This document shows, in pieces, positions 1-8,489 of a DNA stretch of 64,000 nt. This DNA is from Caballeronia zhejiangensis. GTDB lineage: Bacteria > Pseudomonadota > Gammaproteobacteria > Burkholderiales > Burkholderiaceae. Every line of letters begins with the position of its first letter. Within the stretch, counting starts at the first letter, position 1. Location: NCBI RefSeq assembly GCF_000698575.1, contig NZ_JFHD01000008.1, positions 62,001 to 126,000 on the forward strand. The letters run 5' to 3'. The notes beneath the pieces were generated by a model. The model worked only from the letters and a program-made list of their open reading frames with translations, did not search any database and was not told where the DNA came from. The position numbers were made by a program, and so were the translations under genes.

Positions 1-469
1 TCCGCGGACCCGGTACGAATTCCGCCGACGGCGAGATGAACGTCCAGTCGACGTCGCGTTCGCGCCGCAACGCGTCGAGAAATGCCGCGCCCGCCGTAGC
101 TTCCGGTTTGTACGCCGGGGGGAAATCGGGCAAATCGAGCACGCGCTGGCCGGGCGCCGCGTACAGGCTGCCCGCGCCGCCCACGACCAGCAGGCGCCGC
201 ACGCCCGCCCGCTTCACCGGCTCCACGATGGCCGGCTCGGAGACCGTGGCGAAGCGCGTCGCGCTGAACACGGCGTCGTGTCCGGCGAGCGCGGCGGCGA
301 GCGCGTCGGCATCGAGGGCATCGACGTTCAGCGGAGTGAGGCCATCGCGCTGCGCGAGCCCGGACGTATCGCGCGCGATCGCCGTGACCGTGTGTCCGCG
401 GCGCAACGATTCTTCCACCAGACGGCTGCCGACATTGCCCGTCGCCCCGATGATCGCGATTCTGCTCAT
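1..469 (-). CDS. NAD(P)-dependent oxidoreductase, NmrA/SDR-like (partial, C-terminus outside window)
   Basis: The reading frame on the minus strand starts at an ATG (467-469) with an AAGGAG-type ribosome site about 9 nt upstream, and runs off the left edge after 156 codons. The protein opens with a Rossmann strand and the dinucleotide-binding signature GATGNVG at residues 8-14, followed by a beta-alpha pattern typical of the atypical short-chain dehydrogenase/NmrA family (flavin reductase, NAD(P)H-binding). The visible part is the nucleotide-binding half, so the substrate cannot be inferred. Members of this family include stress-response reductases and redox sensors. The gene points away from the rest of the window and has no visible operon partner here. 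Confidence 0.8.
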   Translation of the reverse strand, partial: MSRIAIIGATGNVGSRLVEESLRRGHTVTAIARDTSGLAQRDGLTPLNVDALDADALAAALAGHDAVFSATRFATVSEPAIVEPVKRAGVRRLLVVGGAGSLYAAPGQRVLDLPDFPPAYKPEATAGAAFLDALRRERDVDWTFISPSAEFVPGPR

Positions 470-911
470 TGCCACTTTCTCCTTTGCATGTGCGGCAGGC
501 GCGCCGGCGTGATCCGACCGCGCGGTTGATGATAGAGCGAAATAACCGGCGCCACAGCCGACGCTTTCGATGGAGTTTGTTTCCGGAGAATACCGATTCG
601 TAGAATCGAATAGCGTGCGGCGATGATTAAAAACTTACCTGATAAACATGGACTCATGCAATTTCCGGGCCGAATTCGCGAGGCGGGCGCAATATCGGCA
701 TGCGATCGTCATAATGAAACGGCGCTTTCGGAGGCGCGCCGCACCATTAAACTAGAGGCCCCGCACTCTTTCGAGATGCGCGACAGCGGCGATTACCGGC
801 GCGCCGCCCGCAGCAGTTTCGGAGCGAGTTTCCAAATCGAAGTCGCCAAAATGTCATGACATTGGTTTATATTGCAGTTCCTCGCCGCTCCATTACCGGA
901 AGGAGTTAACC
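470..911. other. Intergenic region, promoter-bearing on the right side
   Basis: These 440 bases separate the divergent oxidoreductase and the 65-residue orphan. Open frames here (for example 623-859) lack a ribosome site and family resemblance, and I do not call them genes. The only clear signal is the palindrome and -10-like element at 850-873. Confidence 0.5.
850..873 (+). promoter_or_regulatory. Perfect 14-bp palindrome next to a -10-like element
   Basis: AATGTCATGACATT (850-863) is a perfect palindrome. It is followed 4 nt later by TATATT (868-873), which fits a -10 element for the small gene starting at 912. The palindrome sits where a repressor could cover the -35/-10 spacer. The symmetry is seen directly; operator function is inferred. 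Confidence 0.45.
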
Positions 912-1109
912 GTGAAGAATCCGCAATTGCAGGGTGCCATCGAAGGACGCGACAATCCGGCAGGCGAAACCGCCTACGAACCGATTCCGGTTCACGCTGT
1001 CCCCAAGGAGTCCGCCGACGAACCCGGCTACTCCGATTCGCTGGACATCCCGCTCAATTACGGCATTGTGATGGACGCAGTCAGGGACGCCGTACGCGCG
1101 AATCCCTGA
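912..1109 (+). CDS. Small conserved-looking protein of unknown function (65 aa)
   Basis: The start is GTG at 912, chosen because AGGAG (901-905) lies 6 nt upstream. The frame ends at a stop directly before a strong terminator (1129-1155). The product is small, acidic and Pro-rich in the middle, with no signal peptide or membrane segment. Its C-terminal part (about residues 45-63) could form a short amphipathic helix. I recognise no family. A dedicated ribosome site, a palindrome-bearing promoter and a terminator argue that it is a real monocistronic gene. It lies upstream of the cellulose operon, but nothing in the sequence ties it to cellulose. Confidence 0.65.
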   Translation: MKNPQLQGAIEGRDNPAGETAYEPIPVHAVPKESADEPGYSDSLDIPLNYGIVMDAVRDAVRANP

Positions 1110-1685
1110 ACGTTCTAAACGTCATACGAAACGCCCCATTCGGGGCGTTTTTTTTGGCCTTGCGAAACCCTTTGAAGCGGCGTTTCGATTGCCTGTCGGC
1201 CGTTGCCTGCGGGAGATAAATGCCCCGCAACGCGTCCGATTGCGTTTAGGCCGTTTAATCAGACAAAACAATGGCTTAGTTCACGCCGTGGCTGCGCCGT
1301 TTCGCGAAAAGTCAATCGGTGTGATTCAGAGCCAACGCTCTGATTTTGCTCATTAACGAGATGGTACACTTCCGCCGCCGTTGCGGGCGAGCCCGAATCC
1401 GACTTCGGAATAGCGCGCGTCTGTCGATATTTCGTCCATCCTCGCGAGGGCCGAACGCCCGAATTGGGTCGTCTGCTGCGTCCTGATCGCCCGATCCGAC
1501 AAAAAATCCTCTGCTAGTGTTTCTACTGGCGAAAACAACTGCATTGAAGTAAGTTCAGACGTGTCATAGCGCCTGGACAAACGTCCGGATCCATCGTCGC
1601 GGTTCGGCAGTCCCCCGCGAGAACGCAAACAAGTCTGCAGGACCGATCAACCACGCGCGGCGGCTCACGCCCTGCCGAACAAAAC
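1110..1685 (+). other. Leader/intergenic region upstream of the cellulose operon
   Basis: After the terminator, about 530 bases hold no convincing gene. The antisense frame 1353-1628 has no ribosome site and a Ser/Arg-rich composition typical of shadow frames. A perfect 7-bp hairpin with loop CAAC and TTTT (1326-1347) looks like a weak terminator or attenuator. AT-rich patches at 1250-1270 and 1350-1370 may carry the operon promoter, but no good -35/-10 pair stands out. The length suggests a long 5' leader or complex regulation of bcsD onward. Confidence 0.45.
1129..1155 (+). terminator. Rho-independent terminator
   Basis: A 9-bp stem (AAACGCCCC with GGGGCGTTT, loop ATTC) is followed by a run of eight T (1148-1155). 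It directly follows the 65-residue gene. Confidence 0.9.
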
Positions 1686-2141
1686 ATGGCCGCTATTTTC
1701 GATTATCTGTTGGACAGTCAGATTTCCAGACAATGGCGCGGCCTTTTGGCAGCGCTCGCGGAGGAGTTCGAAGCGCAGATCGGGCGCAACGAACTGCGTC
1801 AACTGATGCACAACGTCGGCAGCCGCTTCGCCGAAGCCCGGCCGCTGCCGCCCTGCGATTCCACGTCGGCGCTCGCCGACGCGCTCAACGCGCTGTGGCA
1901 CGACACCGACTGGGGCTTCGTCGAGCTCTCCGACGAGCGCGACTATCTGAGCATCGTGCATTTCTGCGCGCCGCTGCCCGCCTTCGGCGAAAGCGCGCTC
2001 GCATGGACGCCCGCGTTCCTCGAAGGCGCGTATCAGCGATGGCTTGCCGGGCTCGGCGCACAAGGACTCGCGATCCGTCAGGCTAGCGACTTCGGCGACG
2101 ACGCGGCCATCGAATTCAGGCTCGCGCGCGTCGCGGCCTGA
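1686..2141 (+). CDS. bcsD: Cellulose synthase subunit D
   Basis: The 151-residue protein matches the size (about 155 aa) and pattern of the BcsD/AcsD family: an N-terminal helix with WRGLLAALAEEFEAQ, then the conserved stretch around LRQLMHNVGSRFAE (residues 38-51), and a Leu/Trp-rich second half. In Komagataeibacter AcsD forms a periplasmic octameric ring that helps bundle glucan chains. In proteobacterial hybrid operons BcsD sits with BcsP and BcsQ, as here. No signal peptide is visible, as usual for the family. It is the first gene of the operon, with a 122-nt gap to bcsP. The ribosome site is weak, and the ATG at 1686 is the only start that keeps the whole domain. Confidence 0.85.
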   Translation: MAAIFDYLLDSQISRQWRGLLAALAEEFEAQIGRNELRQLMHNVGSRFAEARPLPPCDSTSALADALNALWHDTDWGFVELSDERDYLSIVHFCAPLPAFGESALAWTPAFLEGAYQRWLAGLGAQGLAIRQASDFGDDAAIEFRLARVAA

Positions 2142-2263
2142 AGCATCTTCAGCACATTGCGACCGCCGCCTCGACGCGGCGGCATCGACCGCCCCGAACG
2201 GGCGGCTAAAAACAGGCAGCACCGGCCAGGCATCAAGAACAGGCACGACGAGGAAGCGGCATC

Positions 2264-2998
2264 ATGAATACTTCGCGCGATATCGAGAAGCTCTTCGATC
2301 ATTTCGGCGGCAATGCAGGCGACTATCAGGAAATCGGCCGGGAGAAGGAGGCCACGACGGCCCGCACCCGCTGGCCGCTGCTTGCCACGCTCGACTTCGC
2401 GCAGCCGGCGATTCCGGAGATCGCGCCGCGCCACGACGTGCAGCCGAACGCCGCGCGGGCGCGCCCGGACGAAGCCGCCGCCCCGCCCGCCGCTCACCAT
2501 GCCGACAAGCCGACGCCGATCCATCGCGGCAGGCAGCCTCTCTTCACGCGGCCGCATCGCCGCACGATTCCGGCCGTCAATCCGCCGGCGGCGGAGTCGT
2601 TGAGCGCGCTGCGCTTTTCGGTGCTCGGCGAATCGGCGCCGGCGCAAACGGAAACGATTCCAGATTCGGCGACCGTGTCCAAGACGAACGCAGCGCCGGT
2701 TCATACAATGGTCCCGCCGGTCGAATCGAACGCTACTGAACTCGCGCGCCCCGCCGCCTCGTTCGGAACGGACTTCGCGGCGCGCCGCACGCCTGCGCAA
2801 GTCGCGCCGGTGACAGCCGCTGCGCCCGCCGCGCCGCAATCGATCCTCGGCAAGCTCTTCAAGCCGCAAACGCAGAGCGCGCCGAGCGCGTCCGCGAACT
2901 CGCTCGACGCCATGTTCGAGCGCCTGCGCCACGCCCGTCCGCAGGGCGACGAATTCACGAACGCGCACGCTCGCGCGAGCCGCCTCTCACGCTCATGA
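2264..2998 (+). CDS. bcsP: Cellulose biosynthesis protein BcsP (BcsR-like N-terminus, Pro/Ala-rich body)
   Basis: The 244-residue protein has a short ordered N-terminus (residues 5-42) and a long Pro/Ala-rich, probably disordered body. The N-terminus carries DIEKLF near residue 5, DYQEI near residue 19 and RWPLLA near residue 36. As I recall the enterobacterial BcsR sequence, it has the same order of a Y-x-[DE]-I element followed by RWPLLA, so this end probably docks to BcsQ as BcsR does. A GAGGAAG ribosome site precedes the ATG. The stop overlaps the bcsQ start (ATGA), implying translational coupling. Position between bcsD and bcsQ is typical of bcsP. The exact biochemical role is unknown in the family. 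Confidence 0.75.
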   Translation: MNTSRDIEKLFDHFGGNAGDYQEIGREKEATTARTRWPLLATLDFAQPAIPEIAPRHDVQPNAARARPDEAAAPPAAHHADKPTPIHRGRQPLFTRPHRRTIPAVNPPAAESLSALRFSVLGESAPAQTETIPDSATVSKTNAAPVHTMVPPVESNATELARPAASFGTDFAARRTPAQVAPVTAAAPAAPQSILGKLFKPQTQSAPSASANSLDAMFERLRHARPQGDEFTNAHARASRLSRS

Positions 2999-3783
2999 AA
3001 GTCATCACGGTAGTTTCCGCGAAAGGCGGTGTCGGGAAGACGACGCTCGCCGCCAATCTGGCGTCGGTGCTCGCCGCGCGCAATCGTCGCGTGATCGTGC
3101 TCGATCTCGATCCGCAGAACGCGCTGCGCCTGCACTTCGGCATTCCGCTCGACAGCATCGACGGCATCTCGCGCGCGACGCTCAGCCGCGATCCCTGGCA
3201 GACGGTGATGTTCGATGGCGTCGACGGCGTGACCGTGCTGCCTTACGGCGCGGTGACCGAAGACGACCGCCGCCGCTTCGAGGCGCTCGTCGATAGCGAT
3301 CCGGCGTGGCTCGCGCATGCGCTCGGTTCGCTCGCGCTCGACCCCAACGACATCGTGATCGTCGATACGCCGCCGGGCTCGTCCGTCTACACGCGCACCG
3401 CGCTGACGGCGGCGAACTTCGCGCTGAACGTCGTGCTGGCCGATGCCGCGTCCTACGCCGCGATCCCCGGCATGGAGCGCATGATCGACGCCTACGCTGC
3501 GCCGCGCGCCGATTTCGCGGGTCAGGGCTACGTCGTGAATCAGGTCGATCAGTCGCGTCAATTGAGCAAGGACGTGCTGAAGGTGCTGCGCAACATGCTC
3601 GGCACGAAGCTGTTTCCGGGCGTCATCCATCAGGACGAAGGCGTCTCCGAATCGCTCGCGTGCGACACGACGCTCATCCACTACGATCCGCTGTCGCAAG
3701 CCGCCGCCGATTTGCGCGCGTGCGGCGAGTGGCTCCTCTCGGCCGTCGATGCGATGGCCGCTTCGCCGAGGAAGCTCGCATGA
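2995..3783 (+). CDS. bcsQ: Cellulose synthase accessory ATPase BcsQ (ParA/MinD type)
   Basis: The 262-residue protein begins with a deviant Walker A motif, KGGVGKTT, at residues 10-17. It also has LDLDPQNALRLHFG (Walker A') and IVDTPPG (Walker B) signatures. This is the ParA/MinD/SIMIBI ATPase fold found in BcsQ (YhjQ). BcsQ works with BcsR at the inner-membrane face of the synthase and is needed for cellulose secretion and polar placement in enterobacteria. The start overlaps bcsP by 4 nt and the end overlaps bcsA by 4 nt, so the three are translationally linked. Confidence 0.92.
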   Translation: MKVITVVSAKGGVGKTTLAANLASVLAARNRRVIVLDLDPQNALRLHFGIPLDSIDGISRATLSRDPWQTVMFDGVDGVTVLPYGAVTEDDRRRFEALVDSDPAWLAHALGSLALDPNDIVIVDTPPGSSVYTRTALTAANFALNVVLADAASYAAIPGMERMIDAYAAPRADFAGQGYVVNQVDQSRQLSKDVLKVLRNMLGTKLFPGVIHQDEGVSESLACDTTLIHYDPLSQAAADLRACGEWLLSAVDAMAASPRKLA

Positions 3784-5996
3784 GTTCCGCCAAGATCCCG
3801 TCGCCCGAGACCGAAGTGAGCGTCGCGACCTCGCGCCTCGAACGTTTCGTCGATGCAGGCATCTGGAGCAGCCGGATCGTCGTGATCCTGCTCACGCTCT
3901 TCGCCGCGTTCGCGCTTTACTTCGTCGTCACGGTGCCGCTCGCGTTCGGCCAGCAACTCGCGTTCGCGACGATCTGCTTCGTCTGCGCGCTCGGCTTTCG
4001 CCGCCTGCAAGGCCAGTACGCGACGCTCGTGATGATCATGCTGTCGATCGTCGCGTCGGGCCGCTACATGTTCTGGCGGCTCACGGAAACGACTTACTGG
4101 GAACGTCCGCTCGACGCCGCCTGGGGCATGTTGCTCGTCGCCGCCGAAGTCTACGCGACCCTCGTGCTCATGCTCGGCTACTTCCAGACCGCGTGGCCGC
4201 TGAAGAGAAAGCCCTTGCCGCTGCCGGCCGACCGCAGCCAGTGGCCGACCGTCGACGTATTCATCCCGACGTACAACGAGCCGCTTTCCGTCGTGAAGCC
4301 GACGATCTACGCGGCGCTCGCGCTCGACTATCCGTCGGACAAGCTCGCGATCCACGTACTCGACGACGGCCGTCGCCCCGAATTCAAGACGTTCTGCGAG
4401 GAAGTGGGCGTCAACTGGACGATCCGCACGCATAACCGTCACGCGAAGGCGGGGAACATCAACGAGGCGCTCAAGATCACGAAGGGCGAATTCCTCGCGA
4501 TCTTCGATTGCGATCACATCCCGACGCGCTCCTTCCTGCAAATCTGCCTCGGCTGGTTCCTGCGCGACAAGCTGCTGTCGATGCTGCAGACGCCGCACCA
4601 TTTCTTCTCGCCCGATCCGTTCGAACGCAATCTCGGCACGTTCCGCAAGGTGCCGAACGAAGGCGAACTGTTCTACGGTCTCGTGCAGGACGGCAACGAT
4701 CTCTGGAACGCGACCTTCTTTTGCGGCTCCTGCGCCGTGCTGCGCCGTTCGATGGTCGAGGAAATCGGCGGCATCGCGGTCGAGACCGTGACCGAAGACG
4801 CGCATACGGCGCTCAAGCTGCATCGGCTCGGCTATACGACCGCGTACCTCGCGATTCCGCAGGCCGCCGGTCTTGCCACGGAAAGTCTTTCAGGGCATAT
4901 CGGGCAGCGCATCCGCTGGGCGCGCGGCATGACGCAGATCTTCCGCATCGACAATCCGCTTACCGGCAAGGGCCTCAAGATCGGCCAGCGGCTGTGTTAT
5001 CTCAACGGCATGCTGCACTTCTTCTACGGCGTGCCGCGTCTCGTGTTTCTTACCGCGCCGCTGTCGTATCTGTTCTTCGGCGCGCATGTGATCGAAGCGG
5101 CGGCGAGCACCATCGCGATCTTCGCGCTGCCGCACATGATGCACGCGAGCATCACCAATTCGCGCATGCAGCGCAGCTTCCGCCATTCGTTCTGGGCCGA
5201 AGTGTACGAATCGGTGCTCGCGTCGTACATCACCGCGCCGACGCTGCTCGCCGTCATCAACCCGAAGCTCGGCAAGTTCAACGTGACGGCCAAGGGCGGG
5301 CAGATCGCGAAGGATTACTTCGACTGGTCCATCTCGCGGCCGTATCTGTTCCTGCTGCTCCTCAATCTGCTCGGCTTCGTCGCGGGCATCGTGCATATCG
5401 CCATCAACTGGCATGTGCGCAGCGAAGTGAACACGACCATCCTCAACCTCTGCTGGACGGTCTACAACATGCTGATTCTCGGCGCATCGGTGGCGGCGGC
5501 GAGCGAGCGCAAGCAGGTCCGCGCGACGCATCGCGTCACGATGAAAATGCCCGTCATGCTCAAGTTCTCGACCGGCCGCACGCTCGCCTGCGAGACCATC
5601 GATTATTCGGAAGGCGGCGTCGGCGTCGCGTTGCCGAGCAAGATCGAAGTGCCGATGCACGAGCGCGTCACCGTCTCGCTCTTTCGCGGCGACGAGGAAT
5701 ACGCGTTTCCGGCGACGGTCGGCTATACGGAACCCGGACGCGTCGGCCTGCGCTTCTCGCAACTCACGCGCGAGCAGGAATACGACTTCGTGAAGACCAC
5801 TTTCGCGCGCGCGGACGCCTGGACCGGATGGTCGGAGGGACGCCGTCCGGACACGCCGTTGCGCGGCCTGTCGCATGTGCTGCTCGTCGGCACGCGCGGC
5901 ATCGCGGGACTGTTCGAGCACTTGTACAGCGACCTTCGAACCTGGATGAACAAGCGCCCGGTCGATGTGAAGAAGCTGAAAACCAAAGACCAATAA
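3780..5996 (+). CDS. bcsA: Cellulose synthase catalytic subunit (UDP-forming), with PilZ domain
   Basis: The ATG at 3780 overlaps the bcsQ stop; the frame is open further upstream but that part is bcsQ shadow. The product has 738 residues. Two N-terminal membrane segments are followed by a family 2 glycosyltransferase with all processive signatures: DDG near residue 195, DCD at 243-245, TED with Asp340, and QRIRW at 376-380. Further membrane helices follow. The C-terminal PilZ domain has RATHR at 581-585 and DYSEGG at 608-613, matching the RxxxR and [D/N]xSxxG cyclic-di-GMP-binding motifs. The enzyme therefore extends beta-1,4-glucan from UDP-glucose, moves it across the inner membrane, and should be switched on by c-di-GMP. 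The expected partner is BcsB, encoded next. Confidence 0.97.
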   Translation: MSSAKIPSPETEVSVATSRLERFVDAGIWSSRIVVILLTLFAAFALYFVVTVPLAFGQQLAFATICFVCALGFRRLQGQYATLVMIMLSIVASGRYMFWRLTETTYWERPLDAAWGMLLVAAEVYATLVLMLGYFQTAWPLKRKPLPLPADRSQWPTVDVFIPTYNEPLSVVKPTIYAALALDYPSDKLAIHVLDDGRRPEFKTFCEEVGVNWTIRTHNRHAKAGNINEALKITKGEFLAIFDCDHIPTRSFLQICLGWFLRDKLLSMLQTPHHFFSPDPFERNLGTFRKVPNEGELFYGLVQDGNDLWNATFFCGSCAVLRRSMVEEIGGIAVETVTEDAHTALKLHRLGYTTAYLAIPQAAGLATESLSGHIGQRIRWARGMTQIFRIDNPLTGKGLKIGQRLCYLNGMLHFFYGVPRLVFLTAPLSYLFFGAHVIEAAASTIAIFALPHMMHASITNSRMQRSFRHSFWAEVYESVLASYITAPTLLAVINPKLGKFNVTAKGGQIAKDYFDWSISRPYLFLLLLNLLGFVAGIVHIAINWHVRSEVNTTILNLCWTVYNMLILGASVAAASERKQVRATHRVTMKMPVMLKFSTGRTLACETIDYSEGGVGVALPSKIEVPMHERVTVSLFRGDEEYAFPATVGYTEPGRVGLRFSQLTREQEYDFVKTTFARADAWTGWSEGRRPDTPLRGLSHVLLVGTRGIAGLFEHLYSDLRTWMNKRPVDVKKLKTKDQ

Positions 5997-5998
5997 AA

Positions 5999-8488
5999 AT
6001 GGGCATCGGTATGTCGAAGTTGCGCGTTGAAAAAGAAACGGGCGAGCGCGCGCCGCGTTTTTGCGAACGACCCTTTGCACGCGCGCTGGCCGTCTTCGTG
6101 GCCTTGCAGACGGCGTTCGCCGCGCCCTTCGCGTCCATCGCGGCGGCGGCCGAAAGCGCTGCGGCAACCGGCGGCGCGCAGCAGGCGACCGGCGTCGGCG
6201 CCGTGCCCGCGCCGAGTCCCGCCGTCGTCTACAACCCGGCGTCGATTCAGCAAGCGCCGCTCGCGATGCCCGTGCCCGCGTTTTCCGGCAAGCCCGAGAA
6301 GCCGCTCACGTCGCGCATTCCGACGACCGCCGATCCCGGCACGCTGGTTCCGGGCGGCCGCCGTCAGACGCTGACCTTCGCCGATTACGGCGCGCTCGAT
6401 CCGCTGCAACTGCGCGGCACCGATGGCCAGAACGGCATCGCGTTTTCGGTGCGCGGCGACGAAGTCGTGACCGGCGCGATCCTGCATCTGATCTATAGCT
6501 ATTCGCCGTCGCTGTTGCCGTCGATTTCGCAGTTGAAGGTGCTCATCAACGGCGAAGTGGCCGCGACGCTGCCGGTGCCGAAAGAACAGGCCGGCACGCT
6601 GGTCGCGCGCGACGTGGCGATCGATCCGCGCTTCATCACCGAGTTCAATCACCTCAACGTGCAGTTGATCGGCCACTACACGCAGCAGTGCGAGGATCCG
6701 TCGAACTCGACGCTCTGGGCGACCGTCAGCAACGCGAGTTCGCTCGATCTCACGTATGCGTCGATCGCGAACAAGCCCGATCTCGCCGCGCTGCCGACTC
6801 CGTTCTTCGACCGGCGCGACGTGCGCCGCCTCGAACTGCCTTTCGTGTTCGCGGGCAAGCCGAGCCTGCCGACGCTCGAAGCCGCCGGCATGGTCGCGTC
6901 GTACTTCGGCTCGCTCGCGGGCTATCGCGGCGCGATCTTTCCGGCGCAGACGGACAACGTGCCGCTGTCGGGCAATGCCGTGGTGTTCGCCATCGGCGAT
7001 GCGAAGATCGCGGGCGTCGACATTCCTGCTGTCTCCGGTCCGACGATCGCGCTCGTCGAACGCGACGCGAACGCGCGCGGGCGTCTCTTGCTCGTGCTCG
7101 GCCGCGACGACAACGAGCTGAAGACCGCCGCGAAGGCCCTTGGCGTCGGACAGAACACGCTGTCCGGCACGAGCGCGACGATCACGCAGTTCAACGACCT
7201 TCAGCCGCGCCGCCCGTACGATGCCCCCAACTGGCTGCCGACCGACCGCCCGGTGCGCTTCGGCGAGCTCGCGGAAGCGCGCGACCTGACCGCCTACGGC
7301 TACGACGCCGATGCCGTGCGCGTGAATCTGCGCGTGCCGCCCGATCTCTTCATGTGGCAGACGAAGGGCGTGCCCGTCGATCTCGGCTATCGCTACACGG
7401 TGCGGCCCGCGCCGGATCGCTCGTCGCTCAATATCAGCGTCAACAATGGCTTCGTGCAGTCGCTGCGCATTCCGGCCGTATCCACATCGACGTTCGATCT
7501 CGGTCACTACTTCAGCCGCGTGATGCCGGACAAGACGGTCGCCGCGCGCCGCGAGATTTATCTGCCGCCGCTGCTCATCACGCCGCGCGCGCAACTGCGT
7601 CTGCATTTCTATTACGACATCCCGAAGACCGGCGAATGCCAGGGCCGCGTGCTCGATAACGTCGTCGGCGCGGTCGATCCGAATTCGACCATCGATCTCT
7701 CCGGTTTCCCGCACTACATGGCGCTGCCCGATCTGGCCGCGTTCGCCAACGGCGGCTTCCCGTTCACGCGCATGGCCGATCTTTCGCAGACGGCGGTCGT
7801 GCTGCCGAACGAGCCGAACTCGGCCGACTACAGCTTGTATCTGCTCGAAATGGGCCGCATGGGCGCATCGACGGGTTATCCGGTGACGGGCGTGACGGTC
7901 ACGAGCGCGAACGACGTCGACCGCTTCGCCGACAAGGATCTGCTGATACTCGGTTCGCCCGGACGCCAGCCGCTGCTGCAACGCTGGGCGAAGCAGATGC
8001 CCTTTTCCGGCGACGGCGACGCGCGCACGTTCCAGCTTTCCGATGTCGCGTTCAAGCTCGTCGACTGGTGGCATGGCGAGCAAGGCCCGGAACGCTCGCC
8101 CGCACGCGCGGATTTGTCGCTCGTCAGCTCGAACGGCGATGCGCTTCTGACCGGCTTCGAATCGCCGCTCAAGAGCGGGCGCAGCGCGGTGGCGCTCATC
8201 AGCGCGGCGGGCCAGTCCGACGCCGATCTTTCCGCGGCGCTGCTCGACAACGACCTGCTGCCGTCGATTCAAGGCGCGATGGCCGTGATCCACGGCCGCA
8301 CGGTGACGGTCACGTCGAACGGCGAGGCGTACTACGTCGGCCATCTTTCGCCGATGCACTACATGCGCTGGGCGCTGTCGTCGCATCCGATTCTGCTGGT
8401 GCTCGCCGGCGTGCTCGCCGCGCTCATCATCGCGGCCCTGTTCTACCGTACGCTGCGCTCGATCGCCGCGCGGCGCCTGAGGGACTGA
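5999..8488 (+). CDS. bcsB: Cellulose synthase regulatory/periplasmic subunit B
   Basis: I give the first in-frame ATG (5999, 2 nt after the bcsA stop); ATG at 6011 is an equally possible start four codons later. The 829-residue product has an N-terminal hydrophobic signal segment (about residues 26-46), a large periplasmic region of carbohydrate-binding and flavodoxin-like repeats typical of BcsB, and a single C-terminal membrane helix (about residues 795-815) ending in a basic tail. That helix is the anchor that completes the BcsA channel in known structures. The conserved QQCEDPSN-like stretch near residue 225 is characteristic of the family. Operon order and spacing support the call. Confidence 0.93.
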   Translation: MGIGMSKLRVEKETGERAPRFCERPFARALAVFVALQTAFAAPFASIAAAAESAAATGGAQQATGVGAVPAPSPAVVYNPASIQQAPLAMPVPAFSGKPEKPLTSRIPTTADPGTLVPGGRRQTLTFADYGALDPLQLRGTDGQNGIAFSVRGDEVVTGAILHLIYSYSPSLLPSISQLKVLINGEVAATLPVPKEQAGTLVARDVAIDPRFITEFNHLNVQLIGHYTQQCEDPSNSTLWATVSNASSLDLTYASIANKPDLAALPTPFFDRRDVRRLELPFVFAGKPSLPTLEAAGMVASYFGSLAGYRGAIFPAQTDNVPLSGNAVVFAIGDAKIAGVDIPAVSGPTIALVERDANARGRLLLVLGRDDNELKTAAKALGVGQNTLSGTSATITQFNDLQPRRPYDAPNWLPTDRPVRFGELAEARDLTAYGYDADAVRVNLRVPPDLFMWQTKGVPVDLGYRYTVRPAPDRSSLNISVNNGFVQSLRIPAVSTSTFDLGHYFSRVMPDKTVAARREIYLPPLLITPRAQLRLHFYYDIPKTGECQGRVLDNVVGAVDPNSTIDLSGFPHYMALPDLAAFANGGFPFTRMADLSQTAVVLPNEPNSADYSLYLLEMGRMGASTGYPVTGVTVTSANDVDRFADKDLLILGSPGRQPLLQRWAKQMPFSGDGDARTFQLSDVAFKLVDWWHGEQGPERSPARADLSLVSSNGDALLTGFESPLKSGRSAVALISAAGQSDADLSAALLDNDLLPSIQGAMAVIHGRTVTVTSNGEAYYVGHLSPMHYMRWALSSHPILLVLAGVLAALIIAALFYRTLRSIAARRLRD

Positions 8489-8489
8489 T

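Noticed and set aside
466..657. A short minus-strand frame upstream of the oxidoreductase gene
   Set aside because: It overlaps the real start of that gene, and no ribosome site or domain supports it.
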